Of a stretch of DNA of 64,000 nucleotides, positions 34,901-42,954 are shown piece after piece (position 1 is the stretch's first letter; each line of letters opens with the position of its first letter). The stretch comes from Neolewinella agarilytica (GTDB taxonomy: Bacteria; Bacteroidota; Bacteroidia; Chitinophagales; Saprospiraceae). The notes under the pieces are model-generated. The model had not been told where the DNA came from, did no database searches, and was given only the letters and a program-made list of their open reading frames with translations. The stretch is taken from NCBI RefSeq assembly GCF_900110645.1, contig NZ_FOFB01000003.1:62001-126000 (forward strand), read 5' to 3'. Position numbers and translations under genes: made by a program.

Positions 34901-35856
34901 CACCTGCGGCCGCGGCAACCACCGCTGCTGCTGCATCAACTTTAGCTATGGCTTTTCAGGACGCACCCACCGAAGAGGAAACGCTCCTTCAGGAAACCGA
35001 AACCACGACGGAAGAAAGCCGCGAGGCTAACTCCTTTGCCGATCGGGCAAAAGCAACCGCTGCCAGTGGCTGGCGACTATTCAAATCCGGCTACTTTTGG
35101 AAAAGTATCTTCGGTGCTCTCTTGTTCTTCTTACTCTGCTTTGTTCTCCTTCGGGTAGGTATGAACCTCTACACCGCTCACGGCAAGAGTACCGAACTGC
35201 CCAATTTTGTGGATATGCAGCGGGCAGATGCGGAAGCGCTGGCTGACGATATGGGGCTCAAGCTCAAATTCGAAAAAGGTCCTTTTGACCCTAATCGCCC
35301 CGCCGGGTTGGTCGTGCTGCAGCACCCCAAGCCAGGAGCCGGGGTGAAGAAGAACCGCTCTATCTACCTCACCATCCTGAATGATGAGGCACCGCTCATC
35401 ACGCTTCCTGATCTGGTGGGTAAGTACGATTACACAGAATACAGCACTTATATTGAAGGGATAGGCGACATTCGCTCCAAGATTCGCGAACAGGTTTATG
35501 ATCCCAAATTGGAAGAAAACACCATTATTCACCTCTTCTTCGATGACCGGAAAATAACGGACTCCGACCTGCGCGGCGGAAACGTGCAGGTGCCGCAAGG
35601 CAGCACATTAGAGTTTGTCGTTTCCGTTCGCCAGACCGGCGAGGTAAAGGTTCCCGACCTGAAGTGTAAGCGCTTTGGGGTAGTAGAATTTTTGCTGGAT
35701 GGCTCTGATCTGTTAGTAGGCACCATCCATGGCAATGTGTCCGACCAAAGCGAAGCCTACGTTATCCGCACCGAACCACCGGGAGGGAAAATGGTGCCGG
35801 TAGGGTCGAAGTTTGACATTTACCTGTCCGCTCGTCGCCCGGATGGCTGTGATTAA
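31975..35856 (+). CDS. ddl: Double D-Ala-D-Ala ligase fused to TM and PASTA domains
   Basis: 1293 residues. First ligase unit at about 1-500 (GGPSREREISFAGGRTVYDN, LALHGEYGEDGQLQRELEY, PARQGSSIGVAIL); its metal motif reads LNDPNTTSGMMPSS instead of EINxxPGMT. Second unit at about 504-925 (ILGGNSFERHISVESGRN, ALHGRPGEDGQVQALLEPLG) with canonical IEINSLPGMTPAT. Then an Ala/Pro linker (930-1035) that includes an 18-bp repeat copy, a membrane segment (FGALLFFLLCFVLLRVGMNL, about 1043-1062) and about two or three PASTA-like modules. Joins D-Ala to D-Ala for peptidoglycan; PASTA domains bind peptidoglycan. Two repeat-derived insertions, at about residues 296-320 and 547-565, lie inside the ligase units. 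Gene order suggests an origin by fusion of ddl with the neighbouring PASTA protein gene common in Bacteroidota. Confidence 0.88.
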   Translation: MRIKVGIFFGGPSREREISFAGGRTVYDNLDKELFEPVPIFVDSFQKWHLLDWQYLYRGTIRDFFPPIELAPKSEHGFQVYQESLGPLDELSLEAMGRKVGRRIRRDELPELIDLAFLALHGEYGEDGQLQRELEYAGIPYTGSGVKASEIGMDKALQKELMSELGFASPPIRVIAKGDFDGDRVTEHFAAAEKEIGWPMVIRPARQGSSIGVAILQEDDGLESFERAVNAAFFRELLPLNEYRARDEYERLEYVRQLSDLRDGIAFPMDAQRGDHVLTLYTPDDLHTYLENAVNSNASNASNDGTTRLPDYQTTENGLVIFTGHQSEERVIVEGFIDGKEFSTIVVRTLEGKVVALPPTEIVKSGSELFDYRSKYMPGRSRKVTPIELPTDRIQAIREECERLYEALGFHVYARIDGFHTPGGGIYLNDPNTTSGMMPSSFFFHQAAEIGLNPSQFLTFIIRASLRERGMQSEGQEAMEVAQILGDQLDAAIDAQRAAATAKERIAVILGGNSFERHISVESGRNIYEKLASSEAYRPIPVFLGGSSSNDGTTRLLNHQTTYSLHQLPINLLLKDNADDIRDKLSKTAEHPVVADIRQACKSITDRFADPDVVFQPRQISWEELPSIADGVFIALHGRPGEDGQVQALLEPLGLYYNGSGIASSQISIDKHACLTTLREAGLTTTEQWLATAEEFIADEYAFYDKVERLFGYPLIAKPVDDGCSSAVKLIKQRDELHAYCHLTFRPSTLDEAHSRKEMKLTAKDEWPSGKDTILFEQAITAEGAAKFLEITGGMLTHRGVDGTLRYEVFEPSETLAGGEVLSLEEKFLAGEGQNLTPARLATDDYSYDFVSGQVKADLERAARAIGVEGYCRIDAFVRVFADGRVETVPIEINSLPGMTPATAIFHQAAIAGYQPAEFIGEILKYGKSRREQGSLAVPIAAAAPAAPAVTVDPDLQPAVTPADMEPTPAPTTFSAPAAAATTAAAASTLAMAFQDAPTEEETLLQETETTTEESREANSFADRAKATAASGWRLFKSGYFWKSIFGALLFFLLCFVLLRVGMNLYTAHGKSTELPNFVDMQRADAEALADDMGLKLKFEKGPFDPNRPAGLVVLQHPKPGAGVKKNRSIYLTILNDEAPLITLPDLVGKYDYTEYSTYIEGIGDIRSKIREQVYDPKLEENTIIHLFFDDRKITDSDLRGGNVQVPQGSTLEFVVSVRQTGEVKVPDLKCKRFGVVEFLLDGSDLLVGTIHGNVSDQSEAYVIRTEPPGGKMVPVGSKFDIYLSARRPDGCD
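32857..32930. repeat. Composite repeat copy inside ddl, site 1
   Basis: CCTCCAACG units are followed by three ACTACCAG-type units. Translates in frame as NASNASNDGTTRLPDYQTT. The same composite is found between genes at 21263-21320. Confidence 0.8.
33612..33665. repeat. Composite repeat copy inside ddl, site 2
   Basis: CTCCTCCAACGACGG is followed by ACTACCAGACTACTGAACCA, in frame as SSNDGTTRLLNHQTTYS. It has the GAACCACCAGAC variant also seen in the intergenic copy at 21290-21316. Confidence 0.8.
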
Positions 35857-35971
35857 TGTCGCTGTTTATTTGACAAATTCCGGCTTTGGGTGTTAGGCTA
35901 AACATAAGTTGAGGAGAACCGCAAGGTCCTCTGAGCGTATACCATTTTCATGCTGATAAAACGCAATTGCT

Positions 35972-36619
35972 ATGGCCATTGATGCCGGCGACCTCCGGGT
36001 CGATTACCAACTAGACGAACTACTGGAACGCACCGCTCCTGCGGATCCTTTTGCTTTATTTAGCGAGTGGTTTAAGGTGGCTAAAGACAGCGGGTCTCCT
36101 GAGCCGAATGCCATGATTATTGCTACGGTCACGGAGTCCGGAACACCGGCCGCAAGGGTCGTATTGCTTAAGCAGGCCTCTTCCGAAGGCTTCGTTTTTT
36201 ACACGAATTACGAAAGTCGAAAAGGCCGGGAGCTGTCCCGGAAACCCGCCATTGCGGCGGTACTCAACTGGCTGGAGTTGCAGCGGCAGGTCCGCATTGA
36301 GGGAACGGTAGAACGCGCTGCGCCGGAAGTGTCCACCAACTATTTTCACAGCCGCCCGAAGAAGAGCCAGATCGGAGCCTGGGTGAGCCCGCAGAGTGAA
36401 GAGATCCCTGACCGGAATTTCCTGGAAACCCGCCAGCAAGAAGTAGAACAGCAGTACGCTGATGCAGAAGAGTTACCCCGGCCTGAGTACTGGGGTGGTT
36501 ATGTTATCAAACCTAGCCTGATAGAATTCTGGCAGGGGCGTAGCAGCCGGCTGCACGATCGGCTGGCTTACCGGAAAACAGAAAAAGGCGATTGGGAAAT
36601 GGTGCGGCTGGCGCCCTAA
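35972..36619 (+). CDS. pdxH: Pyridoxamine 5'-phosphate oxidase
   Basis: 215 residues, the usual size. FMN-dependent oxidation of pyridoxamine/pyridoxine phosphate to pyridoxal phosphate. N-terminus DLRVDYQLDELLERTAPADP, then PNAMIIATVTESGTPAARVVL and LNWLELQRQVRIEGTVERA as FMN-binding strands. SQIGAWVSPQSEEIPDR and WGGYVIKPSLIEFWQGRSSRLHDR are family signatures. Two small unknown genes follow on the same strand (gaps of 47 and 81 bp). A hairpin GAGGA..CC-GCAA-GG..TCCTC lies in the 115-bp leader at 35913-35933. Confidence 0.94.
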   Translation: MAIDAGDLRVDYQLDELLERTAPADPFALFSEWFKVAKDSGSPEPNAMIIATVTESGTPAARVVLLKQASSEGFVFYTNYESRKGRELSRKPAIAAVLNWLELQRQVRIEGTVERAAPEVSTNYFHSRPKKSQIGAWVSPQSEEIPDRNFLETRQQEVEQQYADAEELPRPEYWGGYVIKPSLIEFWQGRSSRLHDRLAYRKTEKGDWEMVRLAP

Positions 36620-36666
36620 GGCCCCACACTTAATTACATTCTTTTCAAAAGAAGATCAAACCATTT

Positions 36667-37026
36667 ATGGCGGAACAAAAAAACGACTGGATTCAACTCC
36701 AGACTGACGTGAAACCCTACCTCCCGAAATTATCGGTAGCTGCTGAAACGGTGACCAATGAAGAGGTGAGTAATTACCCCATTTTTTTCGCCTACGTGGG
36801 CGAAGAAAACGAGCAGGCACCGGGCATTTTTGTACTTAACGTACCGACTAACCGGGGCATTCAATGGCGGGTGAATGTGTCTACTCTCGAAGAGTTGGTT
36901 GCTAAGCAGGTCATGACGGCGGATAAGGTCGACCCCTTTCGGAACGTCTACAAAAAAAGCCCGGACGCCCTCTGCTTCCTCATCGTGGACGCCGAAGGTG
37001 CCCGCTTCGGTTTTGTGCCGAAATAG
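36667..37026 (+). CDS. Small conserved hypothetical protein
   Basis: 119 residues; no domain recognised. Soluble, no signal peptide or membrane segment. Contains the FFAYVGEENEQAPGIFVLNV stretch and a C-terminal CFLIVDAEGARFGFVPK. The start ATG (MAEQKNDWIQ) is well placed 47 bp after pdxH, on the same strand, so an operon with pdxH is likely. Function unknown. Confidence 0.7.
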   Translation: MAEQKNDWIQLQTDVKPYLPKLSVAAETVTNEEVSNYPIFFAYVGEENEQAPGIFVLNVPTNRGIQWRVNVSTLEELVAKQVMTADKVDPFRNVYKKSPDALCFLIVDAEGARFGFVPK

Positions 37027-37107
37027 TGCGATAATGCCCTACCTTGCCGTCTCCAACATGCGGCAGCACTACATTACTACCGCTTACATTACTACACTAC
37101 TCCCCAC

Positions 37108-37569
37108 GTGATAAAAGAAGCCACCATCGAAAGAGTCCTTACCCGCCTGGAAAGCGGAGCGGACGACTTTGCGCTTGAAATTCAGGATTTCGCCCAATCT
37201 CAGCCGGAACTGATGAGTTACCTGACGAACGAAGAAATCGAAGCGTTCACGGATGCCGAACGGGAGCTTTTGTTGTTTGGAGCTGTGGTAATCTATCAAT
37301 CCGTTACGGACGAAAGGACGGAGCCAGACCCCGTTTCCGGTAACGCCATCAGCATCGCCGAAGAGGCCAACTACGAACTGATTGGCGAAGGGAAGGGGGA
37401 TTTTCGTCAGCGGGTCACCCCGGCTTTTGAGCAAAGCCCGGAAGAGGAGCTCCTCGCTTTTGTGGAAGATATGTTAGTGGGGGAGGCGGAAGAAGAGGGC
37501 ATTACCCGGGAAGCCCGCGAGCCCCTGTTCATTACTTTAAAGACGGTTGTTGACGTGCTGACGGTGTAG
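37108..37569 (+). CDS. Small acidic hypothetical protein
   Basis: 153 residues from GTG at 37108 (MIKEATIERV). Acidic and helical: DFALEIQDFAQSQPELMSY, EFTDAERELLLFGAVVIYQS-like region, and a C-terminal EEELLAFVEDMLVGEAEEEG. No domain recognised, no signal peptide. Its 3' end overlaps the convergent MFS gene by 38 bp. The intergenic DNA before it (37027-37107) contains GGCAGCACTACATTACTACC-type words of the palindromic repeat family. Confidence 0.65.
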   Translation: MIKEATIERVLTRLESGADDFALEIQDFAQSQPELMSYLTNEEIEAFTDAERELLLFGAVVIYQSVTDERTEPDPVSGNAISIAEEANYELIGEGKGDFRQRVTPAFEQSPEEELLAFVEDMLVGEAEEEGITREAREPLFITLKTVVDVLTV

Positions 37570-38809
37570 CCTTTTCCCGAATCATATTTACCCGCGAGAG
37601 TAATAAGCAGCCCACAGCGGCGATGCCACAACAAGCAAAAGTGGCCGTGGCGTAGCCACGGTTTTCAGCGATGCCAAAACCAATCAGCGGCGCCAAAACG
37701 AAAGCGGCTGAATAACTGGCGGAGAGCATTCCCAGATATTCACCTCTGCGTTTAGGCGGAGCGTGTTCTGACACATAGGTATTCGTAAAGGGCATATAAA
37801 GGATCTCTCCGATGGTCAGGAAGATCATCATTATGAACAATACAACAAAGCCGGTAGAGACGCCTGCGGGCAGTAGCAGATAGCCGACTGCGATCAGTAA
37901 GCCACCAATTACCATGATGGGGATCGGGCGAAAGCGCCGTTCCATAACGTACAGCATGGGCATTTCGACGGCAACGATGAGAAGACCGTTGATGGTCAGC
38001 AGCAGGCCAATCATTTGCTCATTGTAACCCGATTCACTCAGAAAAGCGGGCAGCGGCCCGAACAACTGAAAAAAGCAGAGAATAATGGCCACATTGGCTA
38101 CTACAAAAACCAGCAGCCAGGGTTGGCGATGGGCGGGCGCGGCCGCAGGTGCAGGGCGGGGCTGGCCGGCGGCGTCTTTCTCTTCTTCGGTAACCAGAGG
38201 TCTGGCCGTCTCATCCGGTGGCAGCGCAAAATAAAAGACGCCTGCGGCGAGCAGAAAGGTAATTCCGTCTCCCCAAAACATCAACTGGAAACCGTAACGA
38301 TGAATAAGCCAGCCCCCAATGGCCGGGCCAATGGATAACCCAAGATTAACCGCCATGCGAAGCAAACCAAAGGACTGGGTAAGTTTTCCTGGCGGAGCGT
38401 AAATGGCCACCGCTGCCCGGTTAGCCGGCCGGAAGGCGTCAGCAAAAAGTGAGATTAAAAAAGACATCAGGCATAAGGACCAGAACTGGTCCATCTGCCC
38501 CAGGATGATGTTAAGCAGGCCAGCTCCAATCATACTGTAAAACATGATGTGCCAGGAGCCAAAGCGGTCGTTCAGTAACCCACCAATATAGTTCCCGGCA
38601 ATCCCTCCCGCCCCGAAGGCAGCCATCACGTAGCCTGCTTTTATGGGAGCATAATCCAGGTCGTTGATCAGGTAAACAGATAAAAAGACGACGACCATTG
38701 CGCCACTCCGGTTGACCAAGAGAACGAGGGCCAGCAACCAAACCTTACGGGGGAGCCCAGAAAATGCTTTGACATAAAGGTCGAATATTCGGTGTAATAG
38801 TGCGCTCAT
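37532..38809 (-). CDS. MFS transporter
   Basis: 425 residues from the Met at 38809 (MSALLHRIFDLYVKAFSG); the open frame extends 13 codons further to a less likely start. About 12 membrane segments in two halves joined by a long cytoplasmic loop near residues 200-225, which contains PAPAAAPAHRQ, encoded by an 18-bp repeat copy (38136-38153). Major facilitator motif A-like stretch NYIGGLLNDRFGSWH lies near residues 80-95. Likely an efflux or uptake carrier; substrate unknown. Confidence 0.85.
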   Translation of the reverse strand: MSALLHRIFDLYVKAFSGLPRKVWLLALVLLVNRSGAMVVVFLSVYLINDLDYAPIKAGYVMAAFGAGGIAGNYIGGLLNDRFGSWHIMFYSMIGAGLLNIILGQMDQFWSLCLMSFLISLFADAFRPANRAAVAIYAPPGKLTQSFGLLRMAVNLGLSIGPAIGGWLIHRYGFQLMFWGDGITFLLAAGVFYFALPPDETARPLVTEEEKDAAGQPRPAPAAAPAHRQPWLLVFVVANVAIILCFFQLFGPLPAFLSESGYNEQMIGLLLTINGLLIVAVEMPMLYVMERRFRPIPIMVIGGLLIAVGYLLLPAGVSTGFVVLFIMMIFLTIGEILYMPFTNTYVSEHAPPKRRGEYLGMLSASYSAAFVLAPLIGFGIAENRGYATATFACCGIAAVGCLLLSRVNMIREKATPSARQQPSLK

Positions 38810-38984
38810 GGGCCGGAATTGAGAGCAGATAACCCACTCATAATCCATGAAGTTCCCGTTCCTTCCCGTAAGTTTGTAATATGACGGGGAAATCTTTCAT
38901 CGCCCACCACCACACCCGTCTTTTTTTTGATCAGACCAGGTTCACGCCTTCCTGATCTGCAGCTGACCTTAACCACCTTTGTAT

Positions 38985-39839
38985 ATGGCTATAGACAAAG
39001 AGAAGTTGATGATCGGCGGCCTGCGCCGCCTGCTCAATGGAACCGCCCGGATGACCCGACGTGGCGCGGGCCGCATTGGTTATTACCTGCTCTCGCACCC
39101 CCGGCGCCTGGAGGAAGACCCCGCCATTGAAGTTTTTCTCGAAGACGCTGATCAGGCTACTCTCCGCCTCAACGGTATGGACATCCATACCTATCATTGG
39201 CCCGGAGATGGCCCTTCCGTTTTGTTGCTTCACGGCTGGGAAAGCTCTACGGCCCGTTGGTTCGCCCTGTTCGAACCTCTACGGGAGGCAGGTTACAATA
39301 TCTATGCGCTCGATGCACCCGCACATGGTAAAAGCGGTGGAAAAAAATTTAGTGTCTTCGTTTACTGCGAAATCCTGGATGCCTACTTTAAGAAAATAGG
39401 TTTCGCTCAGGATTACTGGATTGGTCACTCGGGTGGAGGCATGGCCGCCATCTATTACTGCTCGCGCCTCGGGTATTCCTTCGAGCCCAAGCGCATTGTC
39501 AGTATGGCTGTGCCTGGCGAAATCGAAAACTTTATCGATAAGTTTTGTGAGCTGGTAGGGGCTAACGATCGGGTTAAATATGGTATCGAACACCGCCTCA
39601 ACCGGAAACTGGAGCACCGCTTTGCGGATATCCGTTTTACGGAATTTGTCAAGGAAGTTACCGTTCCCGGCCTGATCATTCACGATGAGGAAGACGACGT
39701 TGCCCCCTTCTCCGGTGCCCAGAAAATGCACGAAAACTGGCGTGGCTCTAAGCTGGTCTCTACCCGTGGCTGTGGCCATAGCCTGACCGGAGACCTCGTG
39801 CCGGCAATGGTAGTGGAATACCTAAAGCAGTTTGATTAG
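38985..39839 (+). CDS. Alpha/beta hydrolase
   Basis: 284 residues from ATG at 38985. Alpha/beta hydrolase fold: oxyanion-hole region LLLHGWESSTARW (about residues 80-92), nucleophile elbow GHSGGGMAAIYY (about 147), acid near EEDDVAPFSGAQ and the catalytic His in TRGCGHSLTGD near the C-terminus. A short N-terminal basic segment precedes the fold. Ester or lipid hydrolase is likely, but the substrate is not indicated. Stands alone, before HMG-CoA synthase. Confidence 0.85.
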   Translation: MAIDKEKLMIGGLRRLLNGTARMTRRGAGRIGYYLLSHPRRLEEDPAIEVFLEDADQATLRLNGMDIHTYHWPGDGPSVLLLHGWESSTARWFALFEPLREAGYNIYALDAPAHGKSGGKKFSVFVYCEILDAYFKKIGFAQDYWIGHSGGGMAAIYYCSRLGYSFEPKRIVSMAVPGEIENFIDKFCELVGANDRVKYGIEHRLNRKLEHRFADIRFTEFVKEVTVPGLIIHDEEDDVAPFSGAQKMHENWRGSKLVSTRGCGHSLTGDLVPAMVVEYLKQFD

Positions 39840-39960
39840 GCAGCGCCTGAGATGGGTGGTAAAACCTCTTAGGTTCCGTAAAATCCCTGGTGATTATAGG
39901 CGTTATGGCTGAACAGATTGAAGCAGGACCTGTTTCTCTCGCGTCACATAATCCTAGTAC

Positions 39961-41499
39961 ATGCACTCACCTACCGTCGGCATTGACGATTTTTCCGTCT
40001 ACATCCCCCAGTTATTCCTATCCATTGAAGACCTGGCCGTAGCCCGGGAATTGAACTACGCTAAACTCAACAAAGGCCTCGGCCTGGAGCAAATGGCCGT
40101 AGCGGATACCCGTGAAGATGCCGCCACCATGGCGGCAAATGCCGTGCTCGACCTCATCCATAAAAACGATCTGGACCCCCGAACTATCGGTCGCATTTAC
40201 CTCGGTACAGAAAGTGCACTCGACGGAGCAAAGCCAACGGCAACCTATGTGCTGGACATGCTCAAAGACCACTTCGCAGATACCTACGGCGGTAACTGTT
40301 TCCTGCACTGTGATGTGGTGGATCTCACCTTCGCCTGCATCGGTGGGGTTGATGCTCTCCAGAATACCCTTGAATGGGCTGCGGCAAAGGCCGACCGCAT
40401 CGGAATCGTTGTCGCCAGCGATGAAGCTAAATACGAAATGGCCAGTACCGGCGAGTATACCCAGGGCGCCGGGGCAGTTGCGATGCTCGTTAAGCAAAAT
40501 CCTCGCTTATTGGCCATCGATCCCGATTTCGGAGTCGCCACCCGGCCCGCGCACGATTTCTTTAAGCCACACCGTAAAGTCAGCAAACGCGAAATCATCA
40601 AAGAGGTCATCGGCCTGTTGCCCGACGTCTCCGCCGAAGATATGAACCTCGATCAGCTGGAAGCCCAGCTGGCGAATGGACTTACCGTAAACGGGGTGCT
40701 CGACTGTAATGAGTCCCACCTTCTGATTCATAAGAACACTCCCGTTTTTGACGGCCCCTACAGCAACGAGTCTTACCAGGCCCGAATCCGGGAAGCACTG
40801 ACGGACTACCGGCGTCGTAGCGGTCATAAAGCCGGTGAGCTGTTGCAAGACTTCGACTACCTCGTCTTTCACCTCCCCTATGCCTTCCAGGCACGGAGGA
40901 TGTTCTCCGAAATCTATATGGAAGAACTGAAGGCCAATGGCCAGTGGATCGACTTCGTTGACCGTAATCAGCTCGATGTGCCCTGTGCTGATAACTATGA
41001 AGATCGTGAGGAATACATCACTAAATGTGGGGAATTTCTGAGGCTGGTGTCCAAAACAGAAGAATACCGTCAATTCGTGAAGGAACGCATCGCTCCGGGC
41101 GAATGGGCCAGCTCGCGAGTGGGGAACCTTTATGCCGGCAGTGTCTTTCTGAGCCTGATGGCTACGCTGGAAAAAGCCCTGCACCTGGAAGAAACCGGGG
41201 ATGGAAAGTCTATTTGTGTCTTCGCTTACGGCAGCGGCTCAAAGTCTAAGGTCTTCGGGGCTACTCTTCAGCCGGAATGGCGAACGGTCGCCAGCGCTTT
41301 TGACCTGGAGCGACGCCTGGATAATCGGGAGGGAATCAGCTATGAGACCTACGAAAAACTGCACCGCTGTACTGCAGCAGAGAACGTCGCTTCTCATGAT
41401 GAAGGAAGCTTCTTCCTGGCCGACATACACGAAGAAAGAAACGAATCAGAAGGGGCCCGCCATTATGGTTACGCCAGCGCTCGTATTGAACCCGCTTAA
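39961..41499 (+). CDS. Hydroxymethylglutaryl-CoA synthase
   Basis: 512 residues, thiolase-fold. Condenses acetyl-CoA with acetoacetyl-CoA in the mevalonate pathway. The nucleophilic Cys lies in DLTFACIGGVDALQNTLEW (about residues 123-141). Other signs are VGIDDFSVYIPQLFLSIEDL at the N-terminus, IGRIYLGTESALDGAKP, SDEAKYEMASTGEYTQGAGAV and FHLPYAFQARRMF with the His-containing motif. Longer than E. coli-like thiolases, as expected. Consistent with isoprenoid (carotenoid, quinone) synthesis through mevalonate, which some Bacteroidota use. No other pathway genes are nearby. Confidence 0.9.
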   Translation: MHSPTVGIDDFSVYIPQLFLSIEDLAVARELNYAKLNKGLGLEQMAVADTREDAATMAANAVLDLIHKNDLDPRTIGRIYLGTESALDGAKPTATYVLDMLKDHFADTYGGNCFLHCDVVDLTFACIGGVDALQNTLEWAAAKADRIGIVVASDEAKYEMASTGEYTQGAGAVAMLVKQNPRLLAIDPDFGVATRPAHDFFKPHRKVSKREIIKEVIGLLPDVSAEDMNLDQLEAQLANGLTVNGVLDCNESHLLIHKNTPVFDGPYSNESYQARIREALTDYRRRSGHKAGELLQDFDYLVFHLPYAFQARRMFSEIYMEELKANGQWIDFVDRNQLDVPCADNYEDREEYITKCGEFLRLVSKTEEYRQFVKERIAPGEWASSRVGNLYAGSVFLSLMATLEKALHLEETGDGKSICVFAYGSGSKSKVFGATLQPEWRTVASAFDLERRLDNREGISYETYEKLHRCTAAENVASHDEGSFFLADIHEERNESEGARHYGYASARIEPA

Positions 41500-41597
41500 A
41501 CTTTTTGCTGGGCAGTACTTCGTGCTCTGAGCTGGCCGCTACGAAGTCAGGGGAAATCAGGGCTTGGATAAGGTCGCGAACGAAAAGTTTAAACGGG
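41491..41597. other. Long inverted repeat over the HMG-CoA synthase stop codon
   Basis: CCCGCTTAAACTTTT (41491-41505, includes the TAA stop) and AAAAGTTTAAACGGG (41583-41597) are inverted copies with one mismatch. Nested inside, ACTTCGT (41517-41523) and ACGAAGT (41543-41549) can also pair. It would fold the 3' end of the mRNA. Confidence 0.5.
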
Positions 41598-41622
41598 CTT
41601 ATTGACTAAAACAAAAGGAAAA

Positions 41623-41643
41623 GCCGGGGCAATCAGCCCCGGC
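41623..41643 (+). terminator. Hairpin downstream of HMG-CoA synthase
   Basis: GCCGGGGC and GCCCCGGC form an 8-bp GC stem with loop AATCA. No long T-run follows, so its strength is uncertain. Confidence 0.5.
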
Positions 41644-41939
41644 TCCGGTAAAATAGGGTCGCAAAAAAGTGAAAAATCTTTAGGTTTCAGGTGTTTATCA
41701 CAGTCGTTTAACGATTTCCGTTCGACCTGACAAAGATAATTAAAGAATCAATATGTTGCAACTATAAGTGAATTGTTTTCAATAAATATGATTTTGTAAA
41801 CTTATTGATTATATTTTGTGATCGCTTTTTGTGCTTCCCTTTTTTATACCAGGCTGCCGGACAAGGTTGTCCAAGGTTCATTGTAGATTGCGGACCTGAA
41901 TTTTGCTCTGGCAAAAAAAATAATTACAACTAAGCAATC
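41644..41939. other. AT-rich non-coding gap
   Basis: About 300 bp, clearly more AT-rich than the surroundings, with no open frame of note. It likely holds the promoter of the small gene at 41940, but I see no perfect TAnnTTTG element. Confidence 0.5.
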
Positions 41940-42107
41940 ATGTCTGACCATCCCGCAGGGGCTAAGCCTACTTCTAAGTTCAAACTATTGCTCTACGTCA
42001 TTTTGGGTATAATCCTGCTCACGGTTTTTCTGGAGATGACGGGTTTGGCGGATGTAGCCGGCAAGCGCGAGAATCAGGAAATAATTGACCGTCCGCACGA
42101 TCGTTAG
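41940..42107 (+). CDS. Small single-pass membrane protein
   Basis: 55 residues, too short for usual gene finding. Translation starts MSDHPAGAKPTSKFKLLLY; one membrane helix follows (LLLYVILGIILLTVFLEM), then a polar C-terminus ending DVAGKRENQEIIDRPHDR. The start ATG has an AACAACTAAG-like leader but no strong ribosome binding site, as usual in Bacteroidota. The clean hydrophobic/charged layout supports a real gene. Function unknown. Confidence 0.5.
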   Translation: MSDHPAGAKPTSKFKLLLYVILGIILLTVFLEMTGLADVAGKRENQEIIDRPHDR

Positions 42108-42209
42108 TAGTGAATTCGACCAGATATAGAAAGGCCTGCGATCTGATGTAAAACCGCGTGGTTTGCGGGCTGTTTCCCGGCGGTGGTGTTAATCATCACG
42201 CGACATCCG

Positions 42210-42229
42210 GGCGCGGGACCGCAGGTGCA
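42210..42229. repeat. 18-bp repeat variant with a 2-base insertion
   Basis: GGCGCGGGACCGCAGGTGCA; compared with the consensus it has two extra bases. It lies 6 bp from the stop of the methyltransferase gene. Confidence 0.65.
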
Positions 42230-42234
42230 AGCTT

Positions 42235-42942
42235 TTAATCGTTGATAGCATAGCGGGTCAGGTAAGTCCTGGCCGAAAGTTCATGTTTGCCACTACAGAG
42301 TTGACTAAGTCTTAGGCTGAGAGAGGCATGAGGCGTTTCGCTCTGGAAAGCCTCTTTAGCCCATTCCCGGAAGTCCCGCAAAGAGAGTAACAGATGAGCC
42401 AGCTGCTCCGCGCTGGCGCGGAAGCTCATTCCTCTGGTGACGCATTTTATTTTTAGGAGGTCTTCCCGCTCAAACCCTGCCTGGTGGTTGTAATCAGAGT
42501 GCCCGGGCGTATAGCCCAGGCAGTGGAAATAGTTATCCAGCCTGACTTCAAAGTCATAGGCGATGAGCGTGGCTCCTGTATTGAGTAGCGGTCTTAGCTC
42601 ATCGATCACCTGAAGAGAATCAATGTAATGCAGAGAACCGGCGAAGGTAACTACATCAAAAGCCGGCTTGCCTTCAAGGGAAGAGAGTGCTTGTGAGCTA
42701 AAAGAAACTTTTTCCCGGGGCATTGCCCGGGAGACCATCTCTTCGCCAGGGTCAATACCCACTACTTCGGAACAATACTTCGCTAAGGCGTGGGTCGAAT
42801 GCCCGGTGCCACAGCCCAGGTCCAGGCCCCGCTGGAACCATTCTCCTGCCGCAATACCAGTTGCCAGTATGCAGGAATGCAGTGGCGGCCGCCAGGCACC
42901 GTAGTGCAGGGCGGTCGCTTGTCCGTATTCGTCCGTAGACAT
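42235..42942 (-). CDS. SAM-dependent methyltransferase
   Basis: 235 residues, class I fold. The SAM motif I is LDLGCGTGHSTHALAKYCSE (about residues 40-59), followed by GIDPGEEMVSRA, FDVVTFAGSLHYIDS (motif II/III) and the LIAYDFEVRLDN stretch. Substrate unknown. First of four genes on the minus strand in reverse order of spacing: the membrane protein gene (12 bp upstream), the AI-2E-type permease and PnuC lie upstream. Confidence 0.88.
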   Translation of the reverse strand: MSTDEYGQATALHYGAWRPPLHSCILATGIAAGEWFQRGLDLGCGTGHSTHALAKYCSEVVGIDPGEEMVSRAMPREKVSFSSQALSSLEGKPAFDVVTFAGSLHYIDSLQVIDELRPLLNTGATLIAYDFEVRLDNYFHCLGYTPGHSDYNHQAGFEREDLLKIKCVTRGMSFRASAEQLAHLLLSLRDFREWAKEAFQSETPHASLSLRLSQLCSGKHELSARTYLTRYAIND

Positions 42943-42954
42943 TTTCCGGTGGGT

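Noticed and set aside
35913-35933. Riboswitch upstream of pdxH
   Set aside because: Only a short hairpin is visible; no conserved core of a known riboswitch class could be recognised.
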